The position numbers were made by a program, and so were the translations under genes. Below the pieces are notes generated by a model that did not search any database, was not told the origin of the DNA, and saw nothing but the letters and a program-made list of their open reading frames with translations. A stretch of DNA of 64,000 bases from Capra hircus (taxonomy: Eukaryota > Chordata > Mammalia > Artiodactyla > Bovidae): assembly GCF_001704415.2 (NCBI RefSeq), contig NC_030817.1, forward strand, positions 53,491,550 through 53,555,549, read 5' to 3'. Below, in pieces: positions 1-12,862 of this stretch. Position 1 is the stretch's first letter. Every line of letters begins with the position of its first letter.

Positions 1-168
1 TATGCCTGCAATGCAGGAGATACAGGTTCGATCCCCGGGTTGGGAAGATTCCCTGGAGAAAGAAATGGCAACCAGCTCCAGTATTCTTGCCTGGGAAATC
101 CCATGCACAGAGGAGCTGGATGGGCTATAGTCCACGGGGTTGCAAAGAGTCAGACACAACCGAGCACA
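1..168 (+). mobile_element. Bov-tA SINE, cut by the window start
   Basis: The sequence starts inside the tRNA-Glu-like head (box B, GGTTCGATCCC) and continues through the BovA body (GCCTGGGAAATCCCATG, then GAGTCAGACACAACC). It ends in a CA-rich stretch. The first part of the head is outside the window. Confidence 0.9.
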
Positions 169-229
169 GCATACATACACACACATCCTTATTACAGGGT
201 AACCAAGTGCTTGTAGAATAAGTGCATAG

Positions 230-554
230 TACATGTGTGCTTAGTCACTCAGTCATGTCTGACTCTTTGTGACCCCATGGACTGTAGCCCACCAGGCTCC
301 TCTGTCCATGGGAATTCTCCAGGCAAGAATACTGGAGTGGGTTGCCATGCCCTCCTCCAGGGGATCTTCCCAACTCAGGGATCAAACCCAGGTCTCCTGT
401 ATTGAAGGTGGATTCTTTACCATCTGAGCCACCAGGGAAGCCCATGAATACTGGAGAGGGTAGTCTATCCGTTCTCCAGGGGATCTTCCCGACCTAGGAA
501 TTGAACCGGGTCTCCTGCCTTGCAGGCCGATTCTTTACCAGCTGAGCTACACAG
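230..554 (-). mobile_element. Composite Bov-tA SINE (one full and one partial unit)
   Basis: A complete minus-strand Bov-tA unit (234-443) is joined directly to a second, body-truncated unit (444-553) with its own tRNA-like head. One pair of target-site duplications, TAAGTGCATAG at 219-229 and TAAGTGCTTAG at 555-565, flanks the pair. The two units therefore inserted as one composite. Confidence 0.85.
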
Positions 555-1560
555 TAAGTGCTTAGAAAATATTAGCTATCAACATAATCATCATCGCTTA
601 TCTTTCAAGGACAGTAGCATTTGGCAAGGGCTGCTACGGGAATTGTAGGAATGAGGAGAAGAGAGATAGGTCATTATCTTCCTTTTCAGATACAGTGAGT
701 TCAGCAGCATTATTTCTACTGCAGAGGCCTCGTATGAGATGTAACACCAAACAGGTACAAAATGTGATGGAAAGAAACCACTGGGGATTAAGCAGCTCTC
801 CCACCTTCTAGGTAAAGCCCACAGCAAGGCTGGCATCATGAAGAGATGGTAAACAGAGGAAGCGGGAGCGAGGCTTCTAAGTGTTGTGTAGTGAAGCAGG
901 GAAAGAACACAGCTACTGGGTTAGGAGGCTGCGAAATTTACCAGATACGCGTGAAACTTCGTGAACTTCTTTCTCCAGGGCTTAGCTTCCCTCTTAGGGA
1001 ACAGTGTAGATATTCCCTGCCCCAAGGTGCAGTGTTGCACTGGATAATCTTCCAGATTCCGTCCTCCTATATTTTCATGGCAATATGATGATTTAGAGCG
1101 AGTTGAACCCTTGTTTCCCCAATAGTTTGGACATCTTAAATGGCAAAACCCGGTAGGTGTCATCTAAGGTGTCAGGAAAAGTAGATACAGAATGTGGAAG
1201 AGATCTCCACCTAGCAACCAGTTTGTCCATGTTAATGGCATTTGGTTCAGGAAAGGGAATGCACTGAAATGTTCTCACCAAGGTCCAGAGTAAAAGGTCT
1301 GGCAGAATACCCACTGGAGCTAGAAGACGCTGTTTCTATACACCTGCTCCTTTTTTTAGGCCTTATTATTTATTTTTTAATAAGGTTTATTACTATCAAT
1401 CAAAGAGAATTCCTTTCAATAGCACACCTGTCATACAGAAGAGACAGGACAACAAAATGAATACAATGTGGATGGAAAATATTTTTTCCCTTCAAGGTAA
1501 ACAATTTCAATTGAATGTCCTAGGGCAGAATTAGGATGCTTTAATTTTTCTCTCTCTTTC

Positions 1561-1878
1561 GTTGTTGTTGTAGAGTTGCTAAGTTAATATCCGACTCTTT
1601 GTGACTCCATGGACTGTAGCACACCAGGCTTCCCTGTCCTTCATTATCTCCTAGAGTTTGCTCAAACTCAAGTCTAATGAATTGGTGATGCCATCCAACC
1701 ATCTCATCCTCTGTCATCCCCTTCTCCTGCCTTCAATCTTTTCCAGCATCAGGGTCTTTTTCAGTGAGTTGGCTCTGTATCAGGTGGCAAAGGTATTGGA
1801 GCTTCAGCTTCAGCATCAGTCCTAGGGAATATTTGGGGTTGATTTCCTTTAGGACTGACTAGTTTGATCTCCTTTTAT
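1561..1878 (-). mobile_element. BovB (RTE LINE) 3' end
   Basis: This is the reverse complement of the BovB 3' end: it begins GTTGTTGTTG and the BovA-related TCCGACTCTTTGTGACTCC, then runs into the older BovB tail with CTTCAGCTTCAGCATCAGTCC. It is 5' truncated, with no intact reading frame. BovB supplies the retrotransposition machinery for Bov SINEs. Confidence 0.85.
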
Positions 1879-2300
1879 GGAAGGCCACAGTAGGCGTGTT
1901 TTTGCTTTAAATCCTTAGAGGCAAAGACTATATTGCATCAGTAATGCGAATCTACTTCCCATTGTTAACTTGTTTTTCAAAACAAAACTATCTATCAGTG
2001 AAGCATTTTAGGACCTCAAGCTACATAGTTCCCAGCAATAATTTTCTTAGTCAACGACTAAGTCCGAGGCCATGTCAGGGACCATCAGGACATAGAGAAG
2101 TAACTTTGGAAGCAAGGTCTGGCAGTAATATCAAAATGTACTCACCAGACAAAAAGAGACTTCTCTGTGAGATGATGCAGAAACCAATGCCCAGAGGGGT
2201 GACTGGAGTCAGTCTAGTGCTCCAGGAAAATCAACCTAACTACTTACCATTTCCTGCCCTGATCTTGCCTTTCCTGTTATTTAAAGGGACTGAAAGCAGT

Positions 2301-2517
2301 CATAGGCTTCCCTGGTGGCTCACTGGTACAGAATCTTGCCAGCACAGGAGACGTGGGTTCGATCCCTGGGTTGAGAAGATCCCCTGAAGAAGAAGATGGC
2401 AACCCCCTCAAGTAGTCTTGCCTGGGAAATTCCATGGACAGAGGAGCCTGCTGGGCTATAGTCTATAAGGCTGCAAAAGAGTCGGACATGACTTAGCGAC
2501 TTAACAACAAAACAGTC
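2301..2517 (+). mobile_element. Bov-tA SINE
   Basis: Full head (GGCTTCCCTGGTGGCTCA) and BovA body. Target-site duplications are ACTGAAAGCAGT at 2,289-2,300 and ACTGAAAGCAAT at 2,518-2,529. Confidence 0.92.
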
Positions 2518-2529
2518 ACTGAAAGCAAT

Positions 2530-4879
2530 TCCCAAAAAATAGAGCTCAAAAAAATTAAGGCTTAGAAAAAAAAATCATTTGCATAAGTGTACAGATGTTC
2601 AAATTGAAATTCTGAATGGGACGGGATTTTTTCAGGTGCATATCCTTGGTAACTTTGTTTAAAAAATCAGTCATACCTCAGACACAACCACCAATAATCA
2701 GAAAGATGGCTAGCACTTATGAGGAATTATTATTCATTTAAAATATTTTGAAAATATGTCACAAGTATAAGCTTGACTAGGTCCTTACCCATCCCCAGCC
2801 TCTAAAATAAACAAACAGCTTTTCTATTAAAGCCAATTTCCTGTTCTTGGAATTAGCTTTTTGAGTTGTCAGTTAGACAAGATGAACTGATAATTTACCA
2901 AAGCAGGTAATTCTACCAGAGAAATATCCAAATGTTTCTTTAGAGTGAATTACTTCATCTATGAAAGAGCAATCCTTTCCCATTTTTGGTCTATTAAGCT
3001 CAATGGTGCTCAAGAGGGAACACTTCATTGTCCAATTAGACAGGACAGTTCATTTTAAAGTCAATTTATTATTTTCCTTTCTTTCCTCATTTCTTTCCTT
3101 CTTGACTTCTGTACATTACTAACTCATTTCAAATAATATTTTCTCAGGGCATAATTTTACAAATATTCTTTGAGAACCTATATCAAAGTTTAGGGCACTT
3201 TGCAAAAACATAATGCTATATATAAGGCAGGAAGTTCTCAGGCATAGTGAGTGAAAACAATGATTTTAAAAGGTGTGAGTGACTTTTATGTTGCGTCATT
3301 CCAGGGGCTTTCCTTAAAGGGGCTTTCAGGAAGAGATTAAAATGGGGAAAATCAAACCCTGAAAGCGGTCTTTCAAACTCTGAAAAGACCGAAGGCTGCC
3401 TTTGGTTTAACCTATGTCAAAGGGTTAGGGAACTCTCAGCCCCACCGGATACCACGTTTCTTCACTCGTCTCCTAACCTGATAAATAGCTATGTTGCTTC
3501 TCTAGCCCTACTAACCACCAGGCCCATGTTCTATTCAGCTAAAACTGAGAGATGGGGAGGTAAGAAAGGATGATGTAGGAAAATGCTGAAAACCCTGAAG
3601 GTCAACTAATGAACTCCCTAAACTCATGATGTATTTTATTTTACCTCTTTTTTTTTTTTTTTAACATTTTTCAGCATAACGTTTTTTTTTTTTTAATTTT
3701 AACTGTAACCAAAGGCTCTTTGGATATCTTGATATCAGTGATATTAATGAATTCAAAGAAACAAATTCTACCAGTTTTTTTCGTGATTCAGATCATTAGT
3801 GCCTAACACGTTTAACACACCCAAGATCTGTACATTTCCAATGTGCTTTTTCTGACCCATTCCTATCTGCACTGTAGCTTGGTTCTCTGCCCTCTTAATC
3901 TATAGGCCCCCATTTCAACTGCCTTTAAAGGCACAAGTTAAAATAGGCAACATAATGATGTATTTTAACATTCTAGGGATTTAAATTTGTATTCATTGTT
4001 ATTTGAATTAATGTTTAGCCAGTCTGTGGAGAGAATAATTGCTAAATGGGGGTGGAGGTGGGGAGATGAGCCACAAAGACTTTAGCAATGGGCTTAGAGG
4101 GCCAAAGGGTCTGAGATCACAAAGGGTAGCTCTAAGAATGAACGCTTCGTCTAGGATTGCTGCCGCTATTTCATGCCCTTGTGGCTATTTTCCTCCATCT
4201 GCAACAAGTCAAAACAATCCCTGGGAGAAAGGCACAGGGGCAAGAAAATTAGTAACAGTTCTACATATTATCCAGTAAGTAGCATCTGAGAAACTTTACA
4301 GAAAAGAAACTTTAAGAAAGCCCATTTTTATACTCTCAAACACACTTAATTGTGAAACAAGACAAAACATGGGTAGGACTTCTCATGGAGAAAACGTCCA
4401 TGCCACACCTCACATTTTCCATCAGCGTTTTTTGGGGTGCTCTCGTCTTGAACCCCGTGCTGAGTAAGGAGGTGAGGTTCGCCCAGCCCGCAACCAGGGA
4501 GCTCTGCACTGCCTAGCAGTAAAAGCACCAAGCGGCGCCACAGTGCTTTAGAACCTAACTCTGTCCTCTTAGTGATTTCTCAACTGGTGCTGCAGTCAGA
4601 ATTCTCCTGTGATTACCGTCGGGTTACGACACAGGAAATCATCATTCTGCGGTCTTCCCAGGCAGGAGTTTCCCTTCTATTGTCCCTCCGTTTGGCTTCC
4701 CACCCTTGCTGCTTGCTGTACAGCTGCGTTAGTCAGTGGAATAGTAATTCTGACACAACTGAGAACGTGTGATCGAGGTGGTTCTCTGGACAATGGACAC
4801 ATACTGGACGTGTGGAGGTGCTCTCCTGCTGTGACAGAGGGTGGCTTTTGACCATCCTTCATTTCTGTTGTGACCATCA
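2530..4879. other. Single-copy intron DNA
   Basis: AT-rich single-copy sequence with poly-T runs near 3,650 and 3,685. The only structure noted is a CpG-containing stem-loop at 3,366-3,391. No gene or recent repeat was seen. Confidence 0.5.
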
Positions 4880-5094
4880 TGCGTGCATGCTCAGTGGTGC
4901 CTGACTCTTGTGACCCCATGGACTATAGTACACAAAGCTCCCCTGTCCACGGGGTTTTTCAGGCAAGAATACTGCAGTGGGTTGCCATTTCCTACTCCAG
5001 GGGATCTTCCTGACCCAGGGACTGAACCCCCGTCTCCTGTGTCTCCCCCACTGGCAGGCAGATTCGTTACCATTGAACCACATGGGAAGCCCCT
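4880..5094 (-). mobile_element. Bov-tA SINE
   Basis: Reverse-complement BovA body followed by the tRNA-like head ending in GGGAAGCCCC. Short flanking repeats (TGACCAT on both sides) fit a target-site duplication. Confidence 0.9.
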
Positions 5095-6300
5095 TTTGAC
5101 CATTGTCTACATATTAATTTTCTGGAAGAAGACAATTAGCCGCCAATATTTTCTTCCAGCAAAATCACTGGCACCAGCCTCTACCCTAGAATGAGGACTG
5201 ATCTTCAAAGTATGATGCTATCATTACCACAGACCACTTTGAACTCCTTTGGCAACTGCTCTTAGTGCCAACGGGATGAGAAAGACAACTTGTCACTTAA
5301 GAGTTGCTTTTTTTTTTTTTTTTTTTTTTAAGGTGCACAGCCTGGCTTGGTCTCTTTATTCATCCCAAGAATGACTGGCTGTTTTCAAAAGTAAAATGTG
5401 CTTTTTCAGAGGAACAATGGTCACTATGGAGAATATTCAAACTTTGTCAGAGGAATGGAAAGTGGTTCCAGAAAAGAAATCACATATTAGTTTTTGGCCG
5501 TGACAGTGTGTTTGGCACAGAGGTTTAGCCTCCCCGGTCGACTGCTTTGAAGGGGCAAAGTTCACGTGGAAGCATACCTTCTAGTACATTTGTTAAAATA
5601 AAATCAGCCTCATTACCTAATAATCTAAATGACTTTGGGAGGAACTTCTGAGTCGCCTATTTCCTCCTCCTTGTTACTGTTCAATTCGTGCGGACTTTGT
5701 GGAAATTCTGATTTCATGACCCATCACTGCTGCATTAAAATATGCTTTCTGATGTCATGTTCTGAAATAAACTAAGTTGTTTGCAACAACTACCTACACA
5801 CAAATTAGAAAATTATATGACAAGGAGTTCAATACAGCCTGCAGCAGGGACCCAGGTTATTACTGGAAGTCGCCATCGGCATGGTTTCTGGTTTCACAGT
5901 AAAAGAAGACGACTTGAAAGTACTCAGTGGTTTTGATGCTGTTCTGAAATGAAAACATTCAGTGAGTGCATAGCACTGGGTTGTCATTAATGTCAGCCAT
6001 GCGAAAACACTGTCTCCATGAACACAACAGTCACTCCCCATCCAGACCATGACTTTCCACTCTCTGGTATTTTGGACATTGTGCTGGTACTTTTCCAAAA
6101 GAGAATCTTTGGGCAATCCAGTCTAGGTACTCGAACAATATAACACTCTTCAGTGAACAGGTGGCCTGAATTTGCTGAAGTTACTCAACAATTTCCAAGA
6201 GAGAACATGTTCCTTTCTGAGAAATACTGCGAGTGAGTGATGAAATCCTCAAACTTTGAAAGGCAAGAAGTATAAATACTACATTTAAAGGTGCACAGGA

Positions 6301-6436
6301 TGGGGATTCCTTGTCTGCCCAGTGGTTAGGACTCCATGCTTCCACTGTAAGGGGCACAGATTCGATCCCCAGTTGGGGAAATAAGATCCCACAAGCTGTG
6401 CAGTGCACCAAAAAAAAAAAAAAAAAAAAAAAAAAG
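6301..6436 (+). mobile_element. CHR-type tRNA-Glu SINE with poly-A tail
   Basis: It reads ATTCCTTGTCTGCCCAGTGG, then GATTCGATCCCCAGTTGGGG and AATAAGATCCCAC, ending in a run of 26 A residues. This is the head-plus-short-tail structure of artiodactyl CHR SINEs, without a BovA body. Confidence 0.85.
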
Positions 6437-6718
6437 AAGGTATATAGGGTTGGTTCAAAATAATTTAGTGGATAAAAATCAGATTTTATCAAATACCAGG
6501 ATATCAGAGTAGCTTTACATTGTTCCCATTGAACTTCTTAGTAAATACGGTTGCACAGTCTTATTGATCATAGCAGAAAACTCTGGCATTCTTGATATCA
6601 TTGATGATGTATCGTATCTTTTATGTACAGTGTCTGTTGCCTGACTATATTGAAAATAAGCAACAAAACATGATACTTCATCTCAAAGTTATGAGGAATG
6701 AGGAATTAAGCATGTTGT

Positions 6719-6840
6719 ATGCTGCTGCTGCTAAGTCACGTCAGTCGTGTCCAACTCTGTGCGAGCCCGTAGATGGCAGCCCACCAGGCTCCACCGTCCC
6801 TGGGATTCTCCAGGCAAGAACACTGGAGTGGGTTGCCATT
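6719..6840 (-). mobile_element. Single BovA2 half-unit
   Basis: It starts TGCTGCTGCTGCTAAGTCAC and ends CTGGAGTGGGTTGCCATT, corresponding to one half of the BovA2 dimer in reverse. The second half is missing. Confidence 0.88.
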
Positions 6841-8395
6841 AGTACATTAAAAAACAGTTGCCATCTTTTTTTTTTTTTTTTGCTCTGTGCAATCAAGTTG
6901 GGCACAAGAGAGAAGAAACTAAACTTATTTTCTGAGATTTGAGAGTGTTAGGAAGTGGTATTTGCTATCATATCATCAGTGTATTTTGCTTTTGTTATTC
7001 CCACCCCTCCATGCATTGCCCATGAATTAATTTAAGAAACAAGGAAGGCATAATGGAACAGGCAAAACTTATAATCTACGTATCAATAGTTTCTTCCTTT
7101 AGTGCTCACCAAAAAGATATAAAAAATTGTTTTGGGCTATAGAATCATATCTGGAAAATATCAATAGATGTGTTATCAGTTATCAATCCTCTTCATCTAG
7201 ACATTAAGGAGATTAAAGTTACTGTAGGCATATAATAAACTTTCACTGGAAAAGAATCTTTCTTGACATCATTTGTTTTCCTTAAGGATGGTCAGAAAAA
7301 AGATGTAAATGGAGGTATATATTGTCATGTAAATGGTGACTCTCAAAAGAGATGAAGGAATCTAACTAGCACTGTCTTCATTTGGAAACAATAACAGTTC
7401 AATGGCTGAATTCACACCTTAATATTATACCAAACACAGGCTTATAAAAATAAGTTTTCAGTTGTGTGAAATCATTACCACACTTACAGAAAACAAGAGG
7501 AGCACTGTGCAGAACCACAATGGTTTTGCTGCTCTTTCTGCTAATTTAGTTTGTGCAAAAGATGTGCTGTGTGGACACTTATTCTATATCACTCCAAACC
7601 AACACCTTTAGAAGCCGATAAGACAGCTATGAATCAAGCCGCATCTTTTCATCTTTCAGGTTTCTACAAGATGTCTCAGGGTTCCATAGTGATATCGACT
7701 GAGTGACAACGATAGCTACACAAGGCATGTGCAAACATTAACACATCCGTGCAGAATAGATCGGTGCACATTTATCTTTAGCCTTTGGACATTACTGCTA
7801 AGAGTGATTCAGTGCCCTTGCTGCTTGCCTTGATAATCTCATATCTTTTAAGCAAAAGGAAACAAATACTGCATAAGAGCCTTACCACACTGACCTCAAT
7901 GTGGAGTAAAATGACAGATACCAAGGAAGTAGAAGCCAGGCATTTACACAAGTGATTCTGATGGTTTGGCTCCTTCTGGTCTCTGCTCAGTTCCTACATC
8001 TATCTTGGTCAGCAGATGTGACAGACTTAATTAAAACCTGCTATTTCTAAGGTTTAAGACATTAAAGATGGTTTGGGTGTATGAAAAGTCATCTCTGTTC
8101 TCATTTCGTTAACAGTCTCCCTAAGAGGCCATCATACTAACTGTTCCATACTAACGTTTCCTTCCTCTGGAAGGAAAGTTAGAAAATCTTGAATAATTTC
8201 TCTTACTGCCCCTGTAATGACACCTCATCAGCAACCTTCCTTGTCTGAAACTCTTTCTCTGGGTTAGACAATAAAAGTATGATTCTCCTCTTGTGAATCG
8301 TAGTTTTTGTTTTGTTTAGTGTGCTCTAAGGAATTAAATTTAACCTTTCAGACAGAATTCCAGGCCTGTAAAGACCTCTGAGATCACCCAATCAC
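6841..8395. other. Single-copy intron DNA
   Basis: No gene, RNA gene or clear repeat was recognised. AT-rich with ordinary composition apart from a poly-T run near 6,865. Confidence 0.5.
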
Positions 8396-8399
8396 ACCC

Positions 8400-8515
8400 C
8401 TGACATTTTAGCCAAGACATCTTGGGCTCAGAGAGGTACAGTGACTGTCCCAGGACTCCCAAGTTGGTGGGAGACACAGGAGAGAGTTGCTGCCCACATC
8501 TTCTCGGTCTCCAGC
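8400..8515 (-). repeat. Probable MIR fragment
   Basis: The segment around CTCAGAGAGGTACAGTGACTG resembles the reverse complement of the MIR core (CTGAGGCACAGAGAGG). It is diverged and the limits are uncertain. Confidence 0.45.
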
Positions 8516-8917
8516 CATCCTTCCCCGCAGGTTGACCCTTACCTCCTCATTGCACAGATGAAAAAACAGAAGCAGTATCAACAGAAATCACTCACTTGGG
8601 AGGAGTGAGCAGAGGTTAATTTATCAGAGTGGCTAGTGGAGGTCTTGGCAGCCACAGTGGGCCTGACCTTGATGATATGAAACACAGGACAGTTCATGGT
8701 TCACGGTGGTGGTGGAAGGGAGATACAGAGCGCTTTGGAATCACAGGCACAACAGCAGGCAGCTGGGGGTAGAGAGAGTTATCAAGGGGGAGAAGGTCCT
8801 GGCAGGTTGAAAAAAATTATGGTGTTACCAAAGAGGAAAATTATATGGAAAGAAAACTGCTCACTGGACATTTTCTCCCAGTCTCAGTCCTGGCCACCAT
8901 GCACTGCAGATGTACCT

Positions 8918-9195
8918 CCTGATGCTGCTGCTAAGTTGCTTCAGTTGTTTCCGACTCTGTGCGGCCCCAGAGATGGCAGCCCACCAGGCTCCCCTGTCCC
9001 TGGGATTCTCCAGGCAAGAACACTGGAGTGGGTTGCCATTTCCTTCTCCAATGCATGAAAGTGAAAAGTGAAAGTGAAGCCGCTCAGTCGCGTCCAACTT
9101 TTAGCGGCCCCATGGACCATAGCCCACCAAGCTCCTCCATCCATGGGATTTTCCAGGCAAGAGTACTGGAGTGCGGTGCCATTGCCTTCTCTGGT
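8918..9195 (-). mobile_element. BovA2 SINE, full dimer
   Basis: Both halves are present in reverse, joined by the ATGCATGAAAGTGAAAAGTG linker. Target-site duplications are AGATGTACCT at 8,908-8,917 and AGACGTACCT at 9,196-9,205. Confidence 0.93.
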
Positions 9196-9749
9196 AGACG
9201 TACCTAGAGATACAGAAACTTGACTCGCTTTACCACTCCCTGGAAGGCTAGGTAATTATTAGCTGTCTCCACTCTCCACACGTTGAGAATGAAAGGTATA
9301 CAGAACAGGGACCAGTCTTTCCTCCTCATCCAGCATCCCCAGTGCCTAGGTTCATGCATGACACACACAGGAATGAACGATTAGAGAATTTCATCGCCTG
9401 CTTCTAGAGGCGATGAAAGGGTTGTTAAAGCTATCCTAGATAGTTCTAGGCATTTCCTTCATGGAAACCATGAAGAGAACCAAAATCAATGAAAAAATTC
9501 CTAATTTATCATAAAAACAAACATAAATCACTTGGGGAAAGCAAGTGATTCTTTTCTGAACTACATTTACTATATTTGCCACCCAAAGTTGTCAAAGGAA
9601 CTTACAGGATTAAAAAAAAAAAAAAAAAAAGCCAGGGTTAGGGGTGGGGAGGCAAGGAGGACTCTAAGGATGAGATCTGAAGTAATACTCTTCTAACATC
9701 GTGGGCTGGTTCACAGGTGGTCAGCACATGGATGGCCTGTGTGGGCTGT

Positions 9750-9985
9750 CAGACAGCAATAAGTAGCTTTAGAGTTAGAAATCTGGACGCAAAAGCTGAG
9801 CAGGCTGCTTACTAACTCAGTGAGCACAGACAAGTTATTTACCCTTCCATCCTCCATTGTGTAATTTGTACCTCAGAGGTCGTAGTAATGACTTCACAAG
9901 GTTGTTAGAAGGCTCAATCTAAGAAGATATATAAATGACTGTCTCAATGCCTGGTACAAACTGGTAGCCCTATTACTATTATTAC
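9750..9985 (+). repeat. MIR SINE
   Basis: It resembles MIR from the core (ACAAGTTATTTACCCTTCC, then CACAAGGTTGTTAGAAGG) to the 3' part (CAATGCCTGGTAC). Old and diverged. Confidence 0.75.
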
Positions 9986-10317
9986 ATGAGCTATTGGTCT
10001 TTTTATCTGATCTCAGCTAATACTCAATAATCAAAGTCAATCTCCATCTGCTTTTCTGAATCAGGCGTTACTGCATTATGCTGAGATTACTATAAGGTTA
10101 AGGCGGCAAGTGGGTTTCAGCTCATTTTCCCAAGTCAGATGGATTTCTAGTGGATGCTTAGGATGTTGGTTGTGATGAACTGTGCTCTGGTTGATTGTGA
10201 TGTCTGCCAAAGGTATGGGGCCAGGCTCATTGGTGCTAATATTAGAAGTGGTAAACCTCTTCTAGTGTCACAGAGTAACAGCTACATTAATATTATATAA
10301 CAAAGCATTAAGAAACA

Positions 10318-10405
10318 GAAAGAAGGGGTTAAGAGTCAGGTGGTCTGGGTTCTAATTTTAGCTCTGTAACTAACTAGGTAAAATGATTTTATTCCAGTCA
10401 TTGCT
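10318..10405 (+). repeat. MIR fragment
   Basis: TTAAGAGTCAGGTGGTCTGG followed by GTTCTAATTTTAGCTCTG matches the 5' part of MIR, before the core. Confidence 0.6.
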
Positions 10406-12490
10406 TCTCCATGAAATCACTTTCTATTCAAATTCTGTGATTTGCCAATCTTGATTTTTAAAATGCAGGCAAAAAAAATACATAAGGCAGGGAGGGCCTG
10501 GCCTCCAGGAAGTCCTTGATGGTTATCTGTTGAGATCATTTGAACAAAAAATAAAAGCCCAAGTTTGTCACACAGAAGTGTAACAGTTAAGTATTTTCTG
10601 TCCTCATTCAAAAAGTTTGACTCTTCCTACCAATGATGAATAAATTTGAAAGGAGAAAAAAATTACCATATTTTTGGCACTAAAAAAAAGAAAATCAGCT
10701 GGTGCTTAGGGATGCTCTAAGAAAGACAAGGCTGTTGAGAATATGGCAGCTCTTTAATAACCAAGGCACCATTTAAAAATAGCTGAAATTAATTACAGAG
10801 CTAATGACCCATTGAAAGGCCGATTTAAATACCAAAGGCAGCACTGAACAATCATGGAAAATATGGTTTAAAAGGGTTTTAGAGAGCAGAAACCAGGAAT
10901 GGCAATTGAAACAAAAACCACATTATCCAAGGACACTAGTTACTTTGGTGAGAAACATTCAGGATGTGAACATCTCAGGGGAGTTTTCAGACTGGGTAAG
11001 AGAAGCCACTGGGATCAAGAGAAAGACAAGCAGATGCCACAGTCACCTGGTTGGAAAAGAAAGGCCTCTATTGAGCATTCACTCTTAACAAACAGCTCCC
11101 TCCATCACCTAGACTTTTCCCCATCCCCATCCCAGCCCAATCCCTGATATCCCTACCCATCTTTACAGTGCAATAGGATAAAATGAAAATTTCCACAGAG
11201 AGGAAAACAGATATTTTAATAAGTCTCTGTGGCTATTCTAGAGCTGTATTATGTCTGTGAGTTTCCTGAGTCTCGGTCCTCTGTGCCTTGCATCCACACC
11301 ACCATCAGCCAAAGAAGAGGTGATAATCTTCTTCGGTGTGCCCTACTTGCCAGGCAGAAGTGACACCACTGCACTTTTGTAGCTTCTCTCTGTACCAAAA
11401 TGGCCTTTCTGCATGTCAGTACCCTGGGAGCACACCGGGTGGCCAGAGCTGGAAGAGTTTCATTGCTTCATTCATGCCCATTTATTAAGTACATTACTCC
11501 TACTCCTATTTACTGCAGCCCAGACGTGCCTTGCAGTTGCCTTGCTGAGTTAAAAGTGCAATGGAATCAAAAGGTTCCAAAGCCCTTGAGATCTCAAGGT
11601 GGCGAGGTGGGGGTAGTGGTGAGGCACTCTTGACGTATATTGGTTTCAAGGAGCAAATATAAATTTTAGTATAAATTGCTGCTCACAATAACGCTTTTAA
11701 ACCCACAATTATTTATACTGTACTACTCAAGGAACCCTATAATTATTCTGAAAGCGCTTGCCAACGTCTGCCCTGTTTCATAATTGCCAGCACAGCCTTG
11801 TTGAAAAGAATGAGTGGCTATGTTTAAATTCTGTTTGGTATTAGGTTCTTGTTTGAAACGAGAAATGATTGCACGATGGATGTTATGATCTTCAAGCAGA
11901 ATGGGGCCAATAAAGGGAAAAAGAATTGTGTTCACAGGTGGTAAGAGACGGAAGACCAGAGAACACTCATATCACTTGACATTTTCTTCTACTGCTTTTC
12001 TAAGAAAGACTGTCATCCATTGAGCAAAATGACTCTGAAGAAACACAATGTTCAAGCAGTAGTTACTTGAAAGAAAAATGATAAACCCTCTTTTCCATCT
12101 TCCCCTCTCCTACCTGTCCAGAGAACATCTTCCCACTTCCGGCCTTCTTTCAGTGAATCTGGGTAGTGACTGTGGAACCACAGCTTACACATCTTGAAAC
12201 ACCCATCTGTAGGTCACCTGACTTTGTTGACCTATTTTCTGCTATTTCTTTCTGTTACACAAATCTCCCCCACTTGAAACAGGAGCTTGTCTACGTTCCC
12301 AAGAAGCACAGATGACAGGAGGGTTTCCCATTAACCATAATGGATGCTTTTAGAGCATCTGGCATCTCAGATGAGTATTTAGGGGAAAAAAATTGGATAC
12401 CTCTTGGGTGCTTCTCATCTTTTTTTCATGCTCTCTCTCCTTCAGACCCATCCAATTGTTTGTGGGTGGCGGGGTGGGTGGGTGGTGCTC
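10406..12490. other. Single-copy intron DNA
   Basis: No gene or repeat was recognised. It contains one perfect RORE-type motif on the minus strand at 12,228-12,238. Confidence 0.5.
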
Positions 12491-12498
12491 TGCATTCC

Positions 12499-12523
12499 GT
12501 GTGTGTGTGTGTGTGTGTGTGTG
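12499..12523 (+). repeat. (GT)n microsatellite
   Basis: About twelve GT dinucleotides abutting the 3' end of the reverse Bov-tA that follows. This is a common place for dinucleotide growth in ruminant SINEs and a likely polymorphic marker. Confidence 0.9.
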
Positions 12524-12735
12524 CACGCTAAGTCGATTTAGTTGTGCCCAACTCTTTGCAGCCCTATGGACTGTTGTCCATCAGGTTCCTTGGTCAATGG
12601 GATTCTCCAGGCAAGAATACTGTAGTGGGTTACCATGTCCTCCTCCAGGGGATCGTCCCAACCCAGGGGTTGAACCCACATCTCTTACATCTCCTTCACT
12701 GGCAGGCAGGTTCTTTACCACTAGTGCCACCTACA
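12524..12735 (-). mobile_element. Bov-tA SINE
   Basis: Reverse BovA body (GCCCAACTCTTTGCAGCCC onward) and a diverged tRNA-like head ending near 12,735. Confidence 0.85.
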
Positions 12736-12736
12736 T

Positions 12737-12862
12737 TCCCTGCTGAGTCACTTCAGTCGTGTCCGACTCTGTGCCACCCCATAGATGGCAGCCCACCAGG
12801 CTCTGCCGTCCCTGGGATTCTCCAGGTAAGACTACTGGAGTGGGTTGCCATTGCCTTCTCAA
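12737..12862 (-). mobile_element. BovA2 half-unit next to the Bov-tA
   Basis: One reverse BovA2 half (CTGAGTCACTTCAGTCGTG to GGGTTGCCATTGCC) directly after the previous SINE, giving a tandem pair in the same orientation. Confidence 0.85.
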
